From assembly GCA_016776905.1 (NCBI GenBank), contig JADHSM010000001.1, forward strand, positions 109,743 through 173,742: 64,000 nt of DNA, given 5' to 3'. Origin of the DNA: Planctomycetota bacterium (lineage in GTDB: Bacteria; Planctomycetota; UBA8108; UBA1146). Shown piece after piece: positions 45,544 to 54,960 of this stretch. Each line of letters starts with the position of its first letter. Position 1 is the first letter of the stretch. The notes under the pieces are model-generated. The model had not been told where the DNA came from. It did not search any database and saw only the letters and a list, made by a program, of their open reading frames with translations. The translations under genes and the position numbers were made by a program.

Positions 45544-46413
45544 TCAATCCTGTGGGGGGCTCTTTGGATCTTTAGGAGAGTCCTTCTCCTTCTTCTCTTG
45601 CTCTTGCTCTTGCTCTTGCTCTGAAGAATCTTCTTTATCGGAATCCTGCGGTTGTTTCTGCGGTTCAGCCTTTGGTTGAGGCTTTGAATGAACCCTTTGA
45701 ATCTCCAATTCGCCCTGACGATATCGTTCCACTTCACCCTTGGGGCCCGTCCAAATTCTGGCTTCGAAGTCTGGTGAAACGACATGCCATCGGGTGAAGG
45801 GTTTCCCGTTCACTTGTTCAGAGCGCTCTTTACTTATTTTTAAAGTGGTCGTCCGATATTCAGAGGGGATCAGGGCCGAAAAAGTTCTTCGATCTGTTCG
45901 CGCCAGCTGGTCACCAATCAGAAGCCAATGTTCAAATGCTTGATTCCCTAGAAGAACGGTTCCATCAGGGAAGTCGAGCATTCTGTCCACTTGGCCACCT
46001 GAGCGAGGTTCCCGAACCACGACACGCACCTGATTTTTCTGAATTTCTGCAGCGACGATCAAGTCGCTAATACCTCCGGCAACGGCTTCGACCATCAACT
46101 GTCTTCGGTAACTGATGGGGGATCTGGCATCTCCTGAGAAAGTTGTCGTCTGACTCTGATCGATGGCACGTCCCGCACGGTTCCAGGACAATCGGGCACT
46201 GATGACCCAATCCTGTCTATCTCCCTCCGAATTTGAGGAAATTTGTACACGGGATTCACCCACAGGATTTCCCGCGTGGACCCAGCGCCAGACTAATGGT
46301 TGGTCTGTCACATATGGGAGGGCAGGAATGGGTATTTCGTTACCGGGCGTGACCGGAGAAGGGTCATCCGCCATAAAGAAAAGAGCGATGATTGTTAAGG
46401 AGGTTGAAAACAA
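45544..46413 (-). CDS. Exported protein with acidic EQ-repeat tail
   Basis: A 289-residue protein. TTG 46413 gives a short signal-like N-terminus (FSTSLTIIALFFMA); an in-frame ATG at 46374 would remove it. A stop lies just upstream of the TTG. Residues 35-225 are beta-rich, recalling periplasmic lipid- or polysaccharide-handling beta proteins (VISARLSWNRAG, ALIPSEYRTTTLKISKE), but I cannot name the family. The C-terminal 50 residues are low complexity, rich in Gln, Glu, Lys and Asp. Confidence 0.65.
   Translation of the reverse strand: MFSTSLTIIALFFMADDPSPVTPGNEIPIPALPYVTDQPLVWRWVHAGNPVGESRVQISSNSEGDRQDWVISARLSWNRAGRAIDQSQTTTFSGDARSPISYRRQLMVEAVAGGISDLIVAAEIQKNQVRVVVREPRSGGQVDRMLDFPDGTVLLGNQAFEHWLLIGDQLARTDRRTFSALIPSEYRTTTLKISKERSEQVNGKPFTRWHVVSPDFEARIWTGPKGEVERYRQGELEIQRVHSKPQPKAEPQKQPQDSDKEDSSEQEQEQEQEKKEKDSPKDPKSPPQD
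45595..45618 (-). repeat. Hexanucleotide repeat in coding tail
   Basis: Four perfect copies of CTCTTG (plus strand), encoding Glu-Gln repeats in the minus-strand gene. Gain or loss of units keeps the frame. Confidence 0.85.
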
Positions 46414-46699
46414 CTTTCAATTCCCTTTCATGTCACAAGGTCAAACTTGTCAAAGAGGACCCGTGCAATTTTGATGCGGTTTGTGGTACGATTACATCTT
46501 GGTTGGAGTGAGGACATCTAGCAAGTCACGATGCAACTTTATTCATGGGTTGTGAATGCTTGAGTATCCAACTTTTTTTGAGATGAAGAAGCCCCCGGGG
46601 GGGGGCGTCTCAGTTCAGGATTTCGGGTTATCCCGATACCTGATTCACGGGAGTGTCATGACCTCGTAGATAGCGGGGTTATGCGGGAAAGGAATGCTC
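46414..46699. other. Divergent intergenic region
   Basis: It holds a run of nine G (46597-46605) next to five C, and a two-part hairpin (46615-46643) about 55 bases before the plus-strand gene. No promoter is clear. The G-run could cause sequencing or replication slippage. Confidence 0.5.
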
Positions 46700-47713
46700 A
46701 TGCGCAAGGATTTGTCCTTGATTCGCCGCTTGGAGAAAATCGAGAAGGAACTGGGATATTGCCAGATCAAACTCGAGAAAGAACATCGCCTTGCTACGCG
46801 TGTTCACTTTCTCCGCGCACACAGGGATCAGATGCGTGAAGCTCTTACTAGTTACCCTGAGACCGATTCTAACTCGCACAATTCTCTGGGTGGTATTGCC
46901 TTCCTTGAGATATCCCGGCGTATGATGGAAGATGAATCATCCTTCTCTTATGAGGATATTCGACTTTCATTTATTGCTTTGGGAATGCGACCGGAGATTA
47001 GCCAGGAACTGGAACTTCTTGATACTGACATCTCGGACACCACCGAGAAATTGTCAACGTTCCGAGTTTTCCATGACAAGGTTGCAGGCTTGCAGTCGGA
47101 GAGAACCCAAGCGTTGAGCAGCTTTATCCTTGAAGAGGGTGAACCTGTTCTCGAGATTTCAGAAAACTTCGAAGAGACTGAATCACGTTGGAATGTTTTA
47201 ACCGAAGACTTAACGAACCTCGACGATGCACTCTTCTGTGTTCAGCGAGCCAATGACTATCTGTCCTCAGCAAGAAACTTTGTTCTGCAGGCCAGAAGCC
47301 ATTACTCGGTTCAGCAGTGGCTCGAATCGGGATACTTGGTTGATCTTTTCAAGCACTCATTGATCGGCAGGATCAAGGAGATGCTGGAGGGTGCTGAACG
47401 TAATTTGAAAACTGCTCTGGGTGAATTGATCTGTCTCAATGATGAAGATTACGACCTGTTTGAGTTCTCAGATTTCGCACCGATTCTTCTGCCCTTCTAC
47501 AAGCAACTTTTCGGTGACGTTTTCAAGCAGACCAAGTTCCAAGATGTATTGTCATTGGTAGAAGAGCGTCTGGATCGCTCCGAGAGACTGCACAAGCGTC
47601 TCGAAGAAGCTCGTGAAAACGTTTTTAACAATCAAATGGAGCAAGAAAGTGCTCGTGAGAATCTGTTCCATCAGATCGGTGAAGAGAGACGTAAATTACG
47701 CCTCAGTAGCTGA
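46700..47713 (+). CDS. Coiled-coil cytoplasmic protein of unknown function
   Basis: A 337-residue, strongly charged helical protein. ATG 46700 is chosen because AAAGGA at 46688-46693 is well spaced for it, not for the ATG six bases earlier. Coiled-coil-like heptads run through residues 1-50, 100-160 and 280-335. It has no signal peptide or membrane segment, and no nucleotide or metal motif. It stands alone in transcription. A structural or scaffolding role is possible but unproven. Confidence 0.7.
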   Translation: MRKDLSLIRRLEKIEKELGYCQIKLEKEHRLATRVHFLRAHRDQMREALTSYPETDSNSHNSLGGIAFLEISRRMMEDESSFSYEDIRLSFIALGMRPEISQELELLDTDISDTTEKLSTFRVFHDKVAGLQSERTQALSSFILEEGEPVLEISENFEETESRWNVLTEDLTNLDDALFCVQRANDYLSSARNFVLQARSHYSVQQWLESGYLVDLFKHSLIGRIKEMLEGAERNLKTALGELICLNDEDYDLFEFSDFAPILLPFYKQLFGDVFKQTKFQDVLSLVEERLDRSERLHKRLEEARENVFNNQMEQESARENLFHQIGEERRKLRLSS

Positions 47714-47721
47714 AGTCATCA

Positions 47722-48777
47722 TCAGGTGACTGTCCTGTGATGGGGCGGAGTACCTAGGAGCTGGATGAGACGATCCCTAGCGATCGTCTCATCCAGTGCC
47801 AATTTACCGGTGATCAATGCTCGACCATCTCCGAAGCAGGTGATCATTCCATCTTCTCCTGCCCAGCGGACCGAAAGAGGAGATTCCTTTAAAGCGGTCT
47901 CTTCAGAATTCTTTTTCAGCCGCTTTTTAATCTCATCGATTCCGACTTCGAGCCAGGCCTCTAGAGAACCACTGCCACAAAGTTTTCTCATGGGATAGAG
48001 ATTTTGATCTAGAGTTGATGTCCAACCCTCCAGCGATGAACACAAGGGGCAGTCTGGATCGGGATATAGATCCACGAGGACTTCTCCCTCTGATATCGAT
48101 CCTCGAATAATCTTACGTGAGGCGATCGTTTCATTGGCGGATGTCGTGGAAGAAGATCTGAGTAATTCCGTCAGTAATCTCATGACAGCAGCGGAGGCGG
48201 CCATGCAACTCGCGAGGAGTACGCCCTCTGTTTCACAGGTTCCGAGATCGGCTTTGGAAGCCTCTGGAGAAACCCAGCAGTGGTAACAGGGTGAACCCGG
48301 AGGAGCAAAACTAGCGGCCACCCAACGATCAGCGATGGCTCCGGAGTGGATCCAGCCGATTCCGGTTTCAAGGGAGATTTGTTGAATCAAACTCCGAACC
48401 CCGATGTGGTCTGTCGCATCGAGAACCAGGTCATGCTTGGGGATCCATTTGCGAGCATTCAGGGGTGTCAACATTTCCTGAACGCCGATGAGTTCTGTTC
48501 TCCCACCGATTTCTTGAAGTGAATCGATCGCTGCAGTCGTTTTGGGAAGCCCCGACAGGGCATCTTGTTCTGTGTATAGGACTTGACGGTGCAAATCCGA
48601 ATCTCTGACTCGGTCCCCATCGATGAGAGTGAGGCGACCGATTCCACTTCGAACGAGAGCCTGTGCCAGCGGGCAACCCACGCCGCCGATTCCGACGAGC
48701 AAGATGGAAGTGTCGGCCCACTTCTGGTCCAAATCATGTCCACCTTGGACGCGCTTTTGTCGATCATATCGATCCAT
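47722..48777 (-). CDS. ThiF/MoeB/HesA-family E1-like adenylyltransferase
   Basis: A 351-residue enzyme that adenylates the C-terminus of a small sulfur-carrier protein. The RYDRQ start, nucleotide loop GIGGVGCPLAQAL, DGDRVRDSDLHRQ, and a catalytic-Cys region near CETEGVLLASCMAASAA are present. Zinc pairs CYHC and CPLC are also visible. The C-terminal 80 residues match the extra domain seen in longer ThiF/MoeB proteins (ITCFGDGRALITG). ATG 48777 is preferred; 48795 is possible. No ThiS/MoaD gene is adjacent, so thiamine versus molybdopterin synthesis is undecided. Confidence 0.87.
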   Translation of the reverse strand: MDRYDRQKRVQGGHDLDQKWADTSILLVGIGGVGCPLAQALVRSGIGRLTLIDGDRVRDSDLHRQVLYTEQDALSGLPKTTAAIDSLQEIGGRTELIGVQEMLTPLNARKWIPKHDLVLDATDHIGVRSLIQQISLETGIGWIHSGAIADRWVAASFAPPGSPCYHCWVSPEASKADLGTCETEGVLLASCMAASAAVMRLLTELLRSSSTTSANETIASRKIIRGSISEGEVLVDLYPDPDCPLCSSLEGWTSTLDQNLYPMRKLCGSGSLEAWLEVGIDEIKKRLKKNSEETALKESPLSVRWAGEDGMITCFGDGRALITGKLALDETIARDRLIQLLGTPPHHRTVT

Positions 48778-49025
48778 GGGACACCTATTTCTCATTGAGA
48801 GAGCCTGAATGGCAAGATTAGCCGAGGCAGATGGGGGACACCAGCACTCCCGATTCCAAGGAACATCTCATTCGGATTCTTCGGATTCGCCGGTTGCACC
48901 GGGACCATGCGGGGTTTGTACTGATTGCTTGATTCGAGTGAAGTTCGACTCCGGAGTGGCATTTTGATCATTCAGATGTGGCATCGCCGGATACTGGAAT
49001 TCAGCAGCGGGGAAGAAGTTTGATC

Positions 49026-49709
49026 ATGAATAGCGATTTCTTTTCTGTTGTCAGTGGGGCTTTCTCGCCTGCGATTCTCATCTCCTGCCTTATTTCTTAC
49101 ATTGTGGGATCGATTCCATTCACCTATCTCCTCGCTCGCAGTAAAGGCGTCAATCTTTTGGAGGTTGGGAGTGGGAATCCCGGAGCGACGAATCTTTCGA
49201 GAAATTTAGGCAAAAAAATCGGATTTGTCGGACTTGTACTCGATATTGCCAAAGGGGTGATACCTCTTCTTGTGACAAGGCAGTACTTGATGGGCGCTGA
49301 GCTTCCCGTCATGGGAGCGATGCTGGTGGGGGCTTCTGCTGTCGTCGGTCATTGCTTTTCTCCATTTCTATCCTGGAAAGGTGGAAAAGGAGTGGCGACG
49401 ACTGTCGGTGTCATTCTGGCCTTCGAACCATGGCTCGCTCTCTTGATGTTAGCGATCTGGGGTGTGGGGCTGAGCCTTATTCGAAGTGTCGGTATCGCCT
49501 CTGTTTTCGCGGCAATTGTGGGAGTGGGATTAGGATTAACCCTCTATCTCGAACCGAGTGTGTTTCAGCCCATATTGATCAATAGTGGTGAACCTGAACA
49601 ACAGCGAACCTTGGGTCTTATCCTTATTTTCATTTGTTCCCTCATCGTGCTGAGACACCGATCAAACATTCGTGAATACCGAGAGTCGCACAAAGGAGCC
49701 CTTCAATGA
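49026..49709 (+). CDS. plsY: Glycerol-3-phosphate acyltransferase PlsY
   Basis: A 227-residue polytopic membrane enzyme transferring acyl from acyl-phosphate to glycerol-3-phosphate, the first step of phospholipid synthesis. Signature loops are GSGNPGATNLSRNLG near residue 40 and GHCFSPFLSWKGGKGVAT near residue 105. ATG 49026 is chosen; an upstream in-frame TTG and longer forms are open. It overlaps gpsA by four bases, which supplies its substrate. Confidence 0.94.
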   Translation: MNSDFFSVVSGAFSPAILISCLISYIVGSIPFTYLLARSKGVNLLEVGSGNPGATNLSRNLGKKIGFVGLVLDIAKGVIPLLVTRQYLMGAELPVMGAMLVGASAVVGHCFSPFLSWKGGKGVATTVGVILAFEPWLALLMLAIWGVGLSLIRSVGIASVFAAIVGVGLGLTLYLEPSVFQPILINSGEPEQQRTLGLILIFICSLIVLRHRSNIREYRESHKGALQ

Positions 49710-50686
49710 GAGTTCTCATAGCAGGTTCGGGAACATGGGGGACTGCACTGGCGCATGTCTTTCGTAGAGCAGGTCTCGATGTCACGATCCAGTGCCGTCG
49801 GTCCGAACGGGCAGAAGAATTGCGCTCTGGAGTGCATTCATTTCTTCCTGATCTACCCCAGGAAGAAGGCTATCAGGTCTGTCTTGCTGGTGAGGATGCT
49901 CCTCCTTTAGTGGATTTGGTGATCAGCGCGATTCCGACTCAAAAGATCAGAGAGTACCTCGAAGGACCCGGTGCGGATCTACCGAGAGACGTTCCCTGGA
50001 TCTCCGCCTCGAAGGGGCTGGAATGTGAAACTCAAGCCGTTCCGACCCAGATTCTCCAAGAGTGCGGTGTCTCCTTCCCGCCAGCAGTTCTTTCTGGACC
50101 GAGCCATGCCGAGGAAGTTTTGAGAAATCTCCCTACTGCTGTGGTTCTGGCACATCCGGACGAAGAGTTTCTCTTGAGGGTTCAGAAGTCCCTCAGAACT
50201 CCGGAGTTCAGGGTTTACTGGAGCCAGGATCGGGTCGGAGTGGAGTGGGCCGGAGTCCTGAAAAATGTGATTGCTTTGGGGTGTGGTATTGCGGCCGGAC
50301 ACGGATTCGGTGACAACACAATAGCTGCGATGGTCACTCGAGGGAGTGCCGAGATTTCACGAATGGGTTGCCGGCTTGGCGGGCAGCGTGAAACCTTCTC
50401 GGGGCTTTCCGGAATCGGTGATCTCGTCGTGACATGTTTCAGTGCCCATTCTCGAAATCGAGCCGTCGGAGAAGCGATGGGTGCGGGCAATAATGTGAAG
50501 GATGTTCTGGCTGAGATGGAGCAAGTGGCAGAAGGCGTACACACATGTGGGGCCGCCTACGAGTTGAGTCAATCGCTGGATGTGGAAATGCCGATCACTG
50601 AAGCCGTCGCCAAAGTTTTAAGTGGCGATTATTCAGTGGAAGAATGTGTTAACGAATTACTTTTGAGAGTACCTGACCAAGAATGA
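49706..50686 (+). CDS. gpsA: Glycerol-3-phosphate dehydrogenase [NAD(P)+]
   Basis: A 326-residue enzyme reducing dihydroxyacetone phosphate to glycerol-3-phosphate. The N-terminal GSGTWGTALA Rossmann motif, LSGPSHAEEV, the catalytic Lys in GVLKNVIALGCG, and the FSGLSGIGDLVVTC segment are visible. It is coupled to plsY by an ATGA overlap. Confidence 0.95.
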   Translation: MRVLIAGSGTWGTALAHVFRRAGLDVTIQCRRSERAEELRSGVHSFLPDLPQEEGYQVCLAGEDAPPLVDLVISAIPTQKIREYLEGPGADLPRDVPWISASKGLECETQAVPTQILQECGVSFPPAVLSGPSHAEEVLRNLPTAVVLAHPDEEFLLRVQKSLRTPEFRVYWSQDRVGVEWAGVLKNVIALGCGIAAGHGFGDNTIAAMVTRGSAEISRMGCRLGGQRETFSGLSGIGDLVVTCFSAHSRNRAVGEAMGAGNNVKDVLAEMEQVAEGVHTCGAAYELSQSLDVEMPITEAVAKVLSGDYSVEECVNELLLRVPDQE

Positions 50687-50697
50687 AGGGGACCGCA

Positions 50698-51000
50698 ATG
50701 TACTGGGTCGTAGCCGTCATATCTGTCAGGGCACTGGATGTTCTTCGAGAGCGTTTTGCGACAGAAGGCATCGTGCGGTTTACCGCTGCAGAGGTTGAGG
50801 TTTTTGAACCGGATTCCGATGCAGTAACAGGGAAGCATGCGATGCGTATTGAGGTAGCAGTGAATGAAGAGTTTCTTGAACCGACATTAAAGGTTTTAGA
50901 GAAACTGGGATCCGAAGGACACGATGTTTCAGTGCATGTTGGATCTATTGCTGATGCGCGAAGAATAAGGACAGGAGAATCCGGGCCGGAAGCGATTTAG
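50698..51000 (+). CDS. PII-like protein lacking a long T-loop
   Basis: A 100-residue protein whose predicted beta-alpha-beta-beta-alpha-beta order and C-terminus (ADARRIRTGESGPEAI) match PII signalling proteins; RIRTGE carries the ATP-contacting arginines. The long T-loop between strands 2 and 3 is cut to about ten residues and the uridylylation Tyr is absent. GDGK before strand 4 is replaced by EGHD. ATG 50698 has AAGGGG at good spacing; an ATG at 50683 overlaps gpsA. It lies 148 bases before glnA, suggesting a link to nitrogen control. Confidence 0.7.
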   Translation: MYWVVAVISVRALDVLRERFATEGIVRFTAAEVEVFEPDSDAVTGKHAMRIEVAVNEEFLEPTLKVLEKLGSEGHDVSVHVGSIADARRIRTGESGPEAI

Positions 51001-51033
51001 GTCTTTGATAGATGGACCCCGCTCAACGGTCGT

Positions 51034-51054
51034 GTGATTTGTGATTTGTGATTT
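51034..51054 (+). repeat. Three 7-bp direct repeats in the glnA leader
   Basis: Three perfect adjacent copies of GTGATTT lie 95-115 bases before the glnA start, followed by an AT-rich stretch. They could be a regulator site or a leader element. Confidence 0.6.
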
Positions 51055-51148
51055 TGAAATTTGATTTTGTTCCTTTGGGGTCTGTTGCCCATATCAAAAA
51101 GGACAGAAGTATATCGGCTCTGGGGGGGCCAAGGCGAAGGGAGTGGCA

Positions 51149-52561
51149 GTGACGGTTAATGAAATTCTGGAACTCGTCCGGAACAAGGGGATTGAAGCGG
51201 TGGATTTCCGCTTCATGGATTTCCCTGGATTATGGCAACATTTCACGATTCCAGCTAACGGGCTGGATGAGGACACATTCACCGACGGGTTGGGCTTCGA
51301 CGGCTCAAGTATGCGGGGTTGGAAGGGGATTGAGGAAAGCGACATGCTGGTCGTTCCTGATCCCTCTACGGCATGGATTGATCCATTTCCGAAGATGAAG
51401 ACCCTTGTGCTTGTCTGTGACATCAAGGATCCGATTACCCACGAATCTTACGCCCGAGATCCCCGAAACATTGCACGCAAGGCGGAAGCCTACCTGCAAA
51501 ACTCAGGGCTTGGTGATCAGGCATTCTTTGGACCTGAGGCGGAGTTCTTCATTTTTGATGACATCCGTTTTGATCAAAATGAACACTGTGGTTTCTACTA
51601 TCTCGACAGTGTTGAGGGACGTTGGAACAGTGGTCGAGATGAAGGACCCAATCTGGGTTACAAGCCTCGCTACAAAGAAGGTTACTTCCCCGTTCCGCCG
51701 ACTGATAAGCACAACGACTTGCGCAATGAAATGATGAAAAATCTCATGGATTGCGGACTCGAAATCGAATGTCAGCATCACGAAGTGGCCACCGCTGGAC
51801 AAGCAGAGATCGACATCAAGTACAACACGTTGCTGAAGGCTGCGGATGACTTGATGGCATACAAGTACATTGTCAAAAACACTGCGCACCAAAATGGTAA
51901 AACTGTCACATTTATGCCCAAGCCGGTTTGGAATGACAACGGTAGTGGTATGCACATGCACCTATCTATTTGGAAGAATGGTGCGAATCAGTTTGCCGGT
52001 GACCGCTATGCCGGTATGAGCGAGATGGCTCTTCATGCCATCGGTGGAATCCTTCAACATGCTCCCGCATTGGTGGCATTGACGAATCCCACAACCAACT
52101 CATACAAGCGACTTGTTCCGGGTTTTGAAGCTCCAACAAGGTTGGCATACTCTTCAAGAAATCGTTCTGCAGCGGTAAGAATTCCAGTGGGGACTTCGAA
52201 TCCTAAGGCTCGCCGATTCGAGTTTCGTTGTCCGGATCCTTCTTGTAATCCGTATTTGGCCTTCTCAGCACTGTTGATGGCTGCGATGGATGGAATCAAG
52301 AACAAGATCGATCCAGGTCTACCCTTCGATAAAGATCTGTACGATCTTCCGGCAGAACAACTCGCCGAAGTTCCAAGCACTCCGGCTTCTCTCGAAGAGG
52401 CCCTTGATTGTCTAGAGAAGGATCATGAGTTCCTGTTGGCAGGAGACGTCTTCTCTGCAGATGCCGTGTCCTCGTGGATCAGATACAAGCGGGAACGGGA
52501 AGTGGATCAGTTACGTCTGCGTCCACACCCCTATGAGTTTGCACTCTACTACGACATCTAG
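51149..52561 (+). CDS. glnA: Glutamine synthetase type I
   Basis: A 470-residue enzyme making glutamine from glutamate, ammonia and ATP. Present are FDGSSMRGW near residue 52, [10 protein letters not shown], the GSGMHMHLS segment, NRSAAVRIP and the C-terminal [11 protein letters not shown]. The adenylylation-loop Tyr is kept in [10 protein letters not shown], so control by adenylylation is possible. GTG 51149 is preferred to GTG 51143 because AGGGAG then has normal spacing. Confidence 0.96.
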   Translation: MTVNEILELVRNKGIEAVDFRFMDFPGLWQHFTIPANGLDEDTFTDGLGFDGSSMRGWKGIEESDMLVVPDPSTAWIDPFPKMKTLVLVCDIKDPITHESYARDPRNIARKAEAYLQNSGLGDQAFFGPEAEFFIFDDIRFDQNEHCGFYYLDSVEGRWNSGRDEGPNLGYKPRYKEGYFPVPPTDKHNDLRNEMMKNLMDCGLEIECQHHEVATAGQAEIDIKYNTLLKAADDLMAYKYIVKNTAHQNGKTVTFMPKPVWNDNGSGMHMHLSIWKNGANQFAGDRYAGMSEMALHAIGGILQHAPALVALTNPTTNSYKRLVPGFEAPTRLAYSSRNRSAAVRIPVGTSNPKARRFEFRCPDPSCNPYLAFSALLMAAMDGIKNKIDPGLPFDKDLYDLPAEQLAEVPSTPASLEEALDCLEKDHEFLLAGDVFSADAVSSWIRYKREREVDQLRLRPHPYEFALYYDI

Positions 52562-53429
52562 CCTACCGGGTCAGCCGGCGGACAGGCATGATCGCCTGTC
52601 CGCCGGTCATGGCCTTCCTGCTCCAGAGCAATTGGAATCCCTCAAGCATTGGTTACGGGAGCACTCCCCCGTGGCTGTTGCCCTCTCCGGTGGGGTTGAT
52701 TCTGCTCTATTGGCATCTCTTGCATTTGAAGTTTTAGGGCAGGACGCTGTTTCTGTCACTGGTATTTCTCCCAGTCTTTCTTCCCAGGAACTGGAGGCCG
52801 CAAGAGAGTTATCCGCCAGTGTCGGGATTCGTCATCTCGAAGTTGAAACTCTAGAATTGTCTCTTCCTGGGTATCAGGAGAATTCCGGTAACCGGTGTTA
52901 TTTTTGTAAGTCAGAACTCTATGGGGTGATTCTTGATAGTCCTGAACTGAAAGAGTTCACCGTCATCGATGGAACACAGGCTTCCGATGACGTCACCGAT
53001 CGACCGGGTGCTGCGGCGGCTCTCGAACGCGGAGTTCTCAGCCCCTTGAGAATGTTTGGTTTTCAAAAGACGCATATCAGAAGTCTCGCCAAACAGAGGG
53101 GGCTTTCGAGTCATGATCGTCCGGCTCGTCCCTGTCTTGCGAGTCGCATTCCTGTCGGAACTCGAGTGAATGAAAAGCTTCTTCGGCGGATCGAAACTTT
53201 AGAGGCGGTGCTCTCAGGAGAAGGTTTTTCTGTTTATAGGGCTCGCTGTGAAGAAGATCGTCTGGTGGTGGAGATCGCTGCTGCGGAACTGACTGAGCGG
53301 AAGAACGAAGATTGGCGTGCACGACTGGATGCTGTTGCGCGCCGACTCGGGTTCTCGGAAAGATGGCTCGACCTTCGGGGTTACGGAGGCACTGGAGAGC
53401 CCATCCTCGAAGCGTTGGTCAGGGGATGA
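52533..53429 (+). CDS. larE: LarE-type ATP-dependent sulfur transferase
   Basis: A 298-residue PP-loop protein. The PP-loop is [15 protein letters not shown], with [11 protein letters not shown] and [17 protein letters not shown] following; the last holds the Cys that LarE sacrifices. LarE supplies sulfur for the nickel-pincer cofactor of lactate racemase, but no larA, larB or larC is nearby, so another thiolation target is possible. The start is uncertain: ATG 52533 lies inside glnA without a ribosome site, and a TTG near 52640 would give a LarE-like shorter form. Confidence 0.82.
   Translation: MSLHSTTTSSLPGQPADRHDRLSAGHGLPAPEQLESLKHWLREHSPVAVALSGGVDSALLASLAFEVLGQDAVSVTGISPSLSSQELEAARELSASVGIRHLEVETLELSLPGYQENSGNRCYFCKSELYGVILDSPELKEFTVIDGTQASDDVTDRPGAAAALERGVLSPLRMFGFQKTHIRSLAKQRGLSSHDRPARPCLASRIPVGTRVNEKLLRRIETLEAVLSGEGFSVYRARCEEDRLVVEIAAAELTERKNEDWRARLDAVARRLGFSERWLDLRGYGGTGEPILEALVRG
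52575..52606 (+). terminator. Perfect 13-bp hairpin after glnA
   Basis: Arms 52575-52587 and 52594-52606 pair perfectly around a 6-base loop, 13 bases past the glnA stop. No T-run follows. It may protect or end the glnA message, and it lies at the very 5' end of larE. Confidence 0.6.
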
Positions 53430-53433
53430 ACTT

Positions 53434-54909
53434 TTGGCGGAACTGTTTCAATTTGTATTGATGCTTCTTCTCTGTCTGGCGGGTCTTCCCCGATTCATTC
53501 TTTGGATCGAATCCCATAGGCTTGGAGAAAGAGTCTTACGAGCTTCAGAAGATCCAGCCTCACAGGGGCTCCTTCAAGATGCTGTTCCCACGGTACTGAT
53601 ACAAATCCCTGTCTATAACGATGCCGAAGCTCTGCGGAGCCAACTTTCAAATCTCACTCAAATCGATTGGCCCAGGGCATCTCTCGAGATTCAGATTCTG
53701 GATGATTCGAATGATGGGTCTGGAGGTTTGATTCAGGGCTGGGTTTCTGAGTTGCGATCCGAAGGTGTTCCTGTGACTTGTTTGCAAAGAACTCATAGAA
53801 AAGGTTTCAAAGCGGGCGCTCTCGCTTCAGGGCTTCGCCAAAGTCATGCTCCATTCATAGCGATTTTTGATGCCGATTTTCAAATTCCAGCCGATTTTCT
53901 TCGACGTACTATTCCTGCTTTCGAGGACTCATCGACGGGGTTGGTTCAGTGTCGATGGGGCTTTTCCAATCGGGAAGAAAATATGTTAACTCGAGTTCAG
54001 GCTCGATTACTCGATGCCCACTTTCATATCGAACACAGGGCCAGAAGTCGTGCTGGACGCTTCTTTAATTTTAATGGTACTGCTGGGGTTTGGAGACGCG
54101 CCGCAATAACAGAGGCTGGTGGCTGGAGCGACGATACGGTTGTTGAGGATACCGATTTATCCCTTCGGGCATGGAGGTGTGGTTGGAAATTTGTATATCG
54201 AGATGACGTAATTTGTGAGGGGCATTTACCCACGAATTTCCGCGCTTTCAGAACCCAGCAGAGAAGATGGACTGCAGGAGCAATGCAACTTTTTCAAAAA
54301 GAGAAGTCCAGAGCTCGCCATTCTTCTTTGTGGGTGGATTTGGATATCCAATCGAGGTTCCTCACTCCATTGGCTTGTTTTGCATTGGTATTGCTGACGA
54401 TGTGTGCACCGCTGAGGAGGATCTATCCCGAACTCTTGGGATCCGATCCTCGCTGGTGGCCTTTGGTTTCTACTCCAATAGTTGAGATTCCGTTTCTGTT
54501 TTTCGCAGTGCTTTTTGTAGTGTTCTATTACGGATCTACGGGGGGGCGCTGGCAGCAACGTGTCGTGGAATCGTTTTTCATCCTGATACTGGGGACTGGG
54601 ATGGCTTTCTATACGTGTGGGTCACTTCTGGAGGGATTACTCGGACGAGTTTCGACCTTTGAAAGAACCCCCAAATCAGCGGTTTCTTCAGGCGGTAGAT
54701 CTCCAACGGGTTGGGAGTATCTTTATTTCCTAGTGACAACAGGGCTGTTTCTCAGTGCTCTCCAAGAAGGATTCATCTCTGTACTGCCTCTTTTGGGGAT
54801 GACTATGGTGGGTTTGCTCTGGAGTTTTTTAAGCTTTAAATCGAAGATCTCAGCCTCAACAACGGGGGAGAGAGGTCTTCCTCTTGCTGGAACCGACCTC
54901 ATTTCGTAG
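53434..54909 (+). CDS. Family 2 glycosyltransferase, cellulose/glucomannan-synthase-like
   Basis: A 491-residue integral membrane glycosyltransferase. TTG 53434 with AGGGGA upstream is chosen over longer forms that overlap larE. The catalytic domain has DDSNDGS, KAGAL, the DxD in FDADFQIP, VVEDTDLSLRAW and QQRRW, the D,D,D,Q(Q/R)xxRW set of processive enzymes. One hydrophobic segment opens the protein (about 5-25) and about four close it (345-475). The product is a beta-linked polysaccharide or lipid-linked sugar; it cannot be fixed from sequence. Confidence 0.88.
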   Translation: MAELFQFVLMLLLCLAGLPRFILWIESHRLGERVLRASEDPASQGLLQDAVPTVLIQIPVYNDAEALRSQLSNLTQIDWPRASLEIQILDDSNDGSGGLIQGWVSELRSEGVPVTCLQRTHRKGFKAGALASGLRQSHAPFIAIFDADFQIPADFLRRTIPAFEDSSTGLVQCRWGFSNREENMLTRVQARLLDAHFHIEHRARSRAGRFFNFNGTAGVWRRAAITEAGGWSDDTVVEDTDLSLRAWRCGWKFVYRDDVICEGHLPTNFRAFRTQQRRWTAGAMQLFQKEKSRARHSSLWVDLDIQSRFLTPLACFALVLLTMCAPLRRIYPELLGSDPRWWPLVSTPIVEIPFLFFAVLFVVFYYGSTGGRWQQRVVESFFILILGTGMAFYTCGSLLEGLLGRVSTFERTPKSAVSSGGRSPTGWEYLYFLVTTGLFLSALQEGFISVLPLLGMTMVGLLWSFLSFKSKISASTTGERGLPLAGTDLIS

Positions 54910-54960
54910 GTTAAACAGACCCGGCATGAAGTTCGGGCCTTCTCCTGAACCGGAGGTTTC

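Noticed and set aside
47718..47742. Hairpin between the coiled-coil gene and the ThiF-like gene as a bidirectional terminator
   Set aside because: Stem has a bulge and no T-run on either side.
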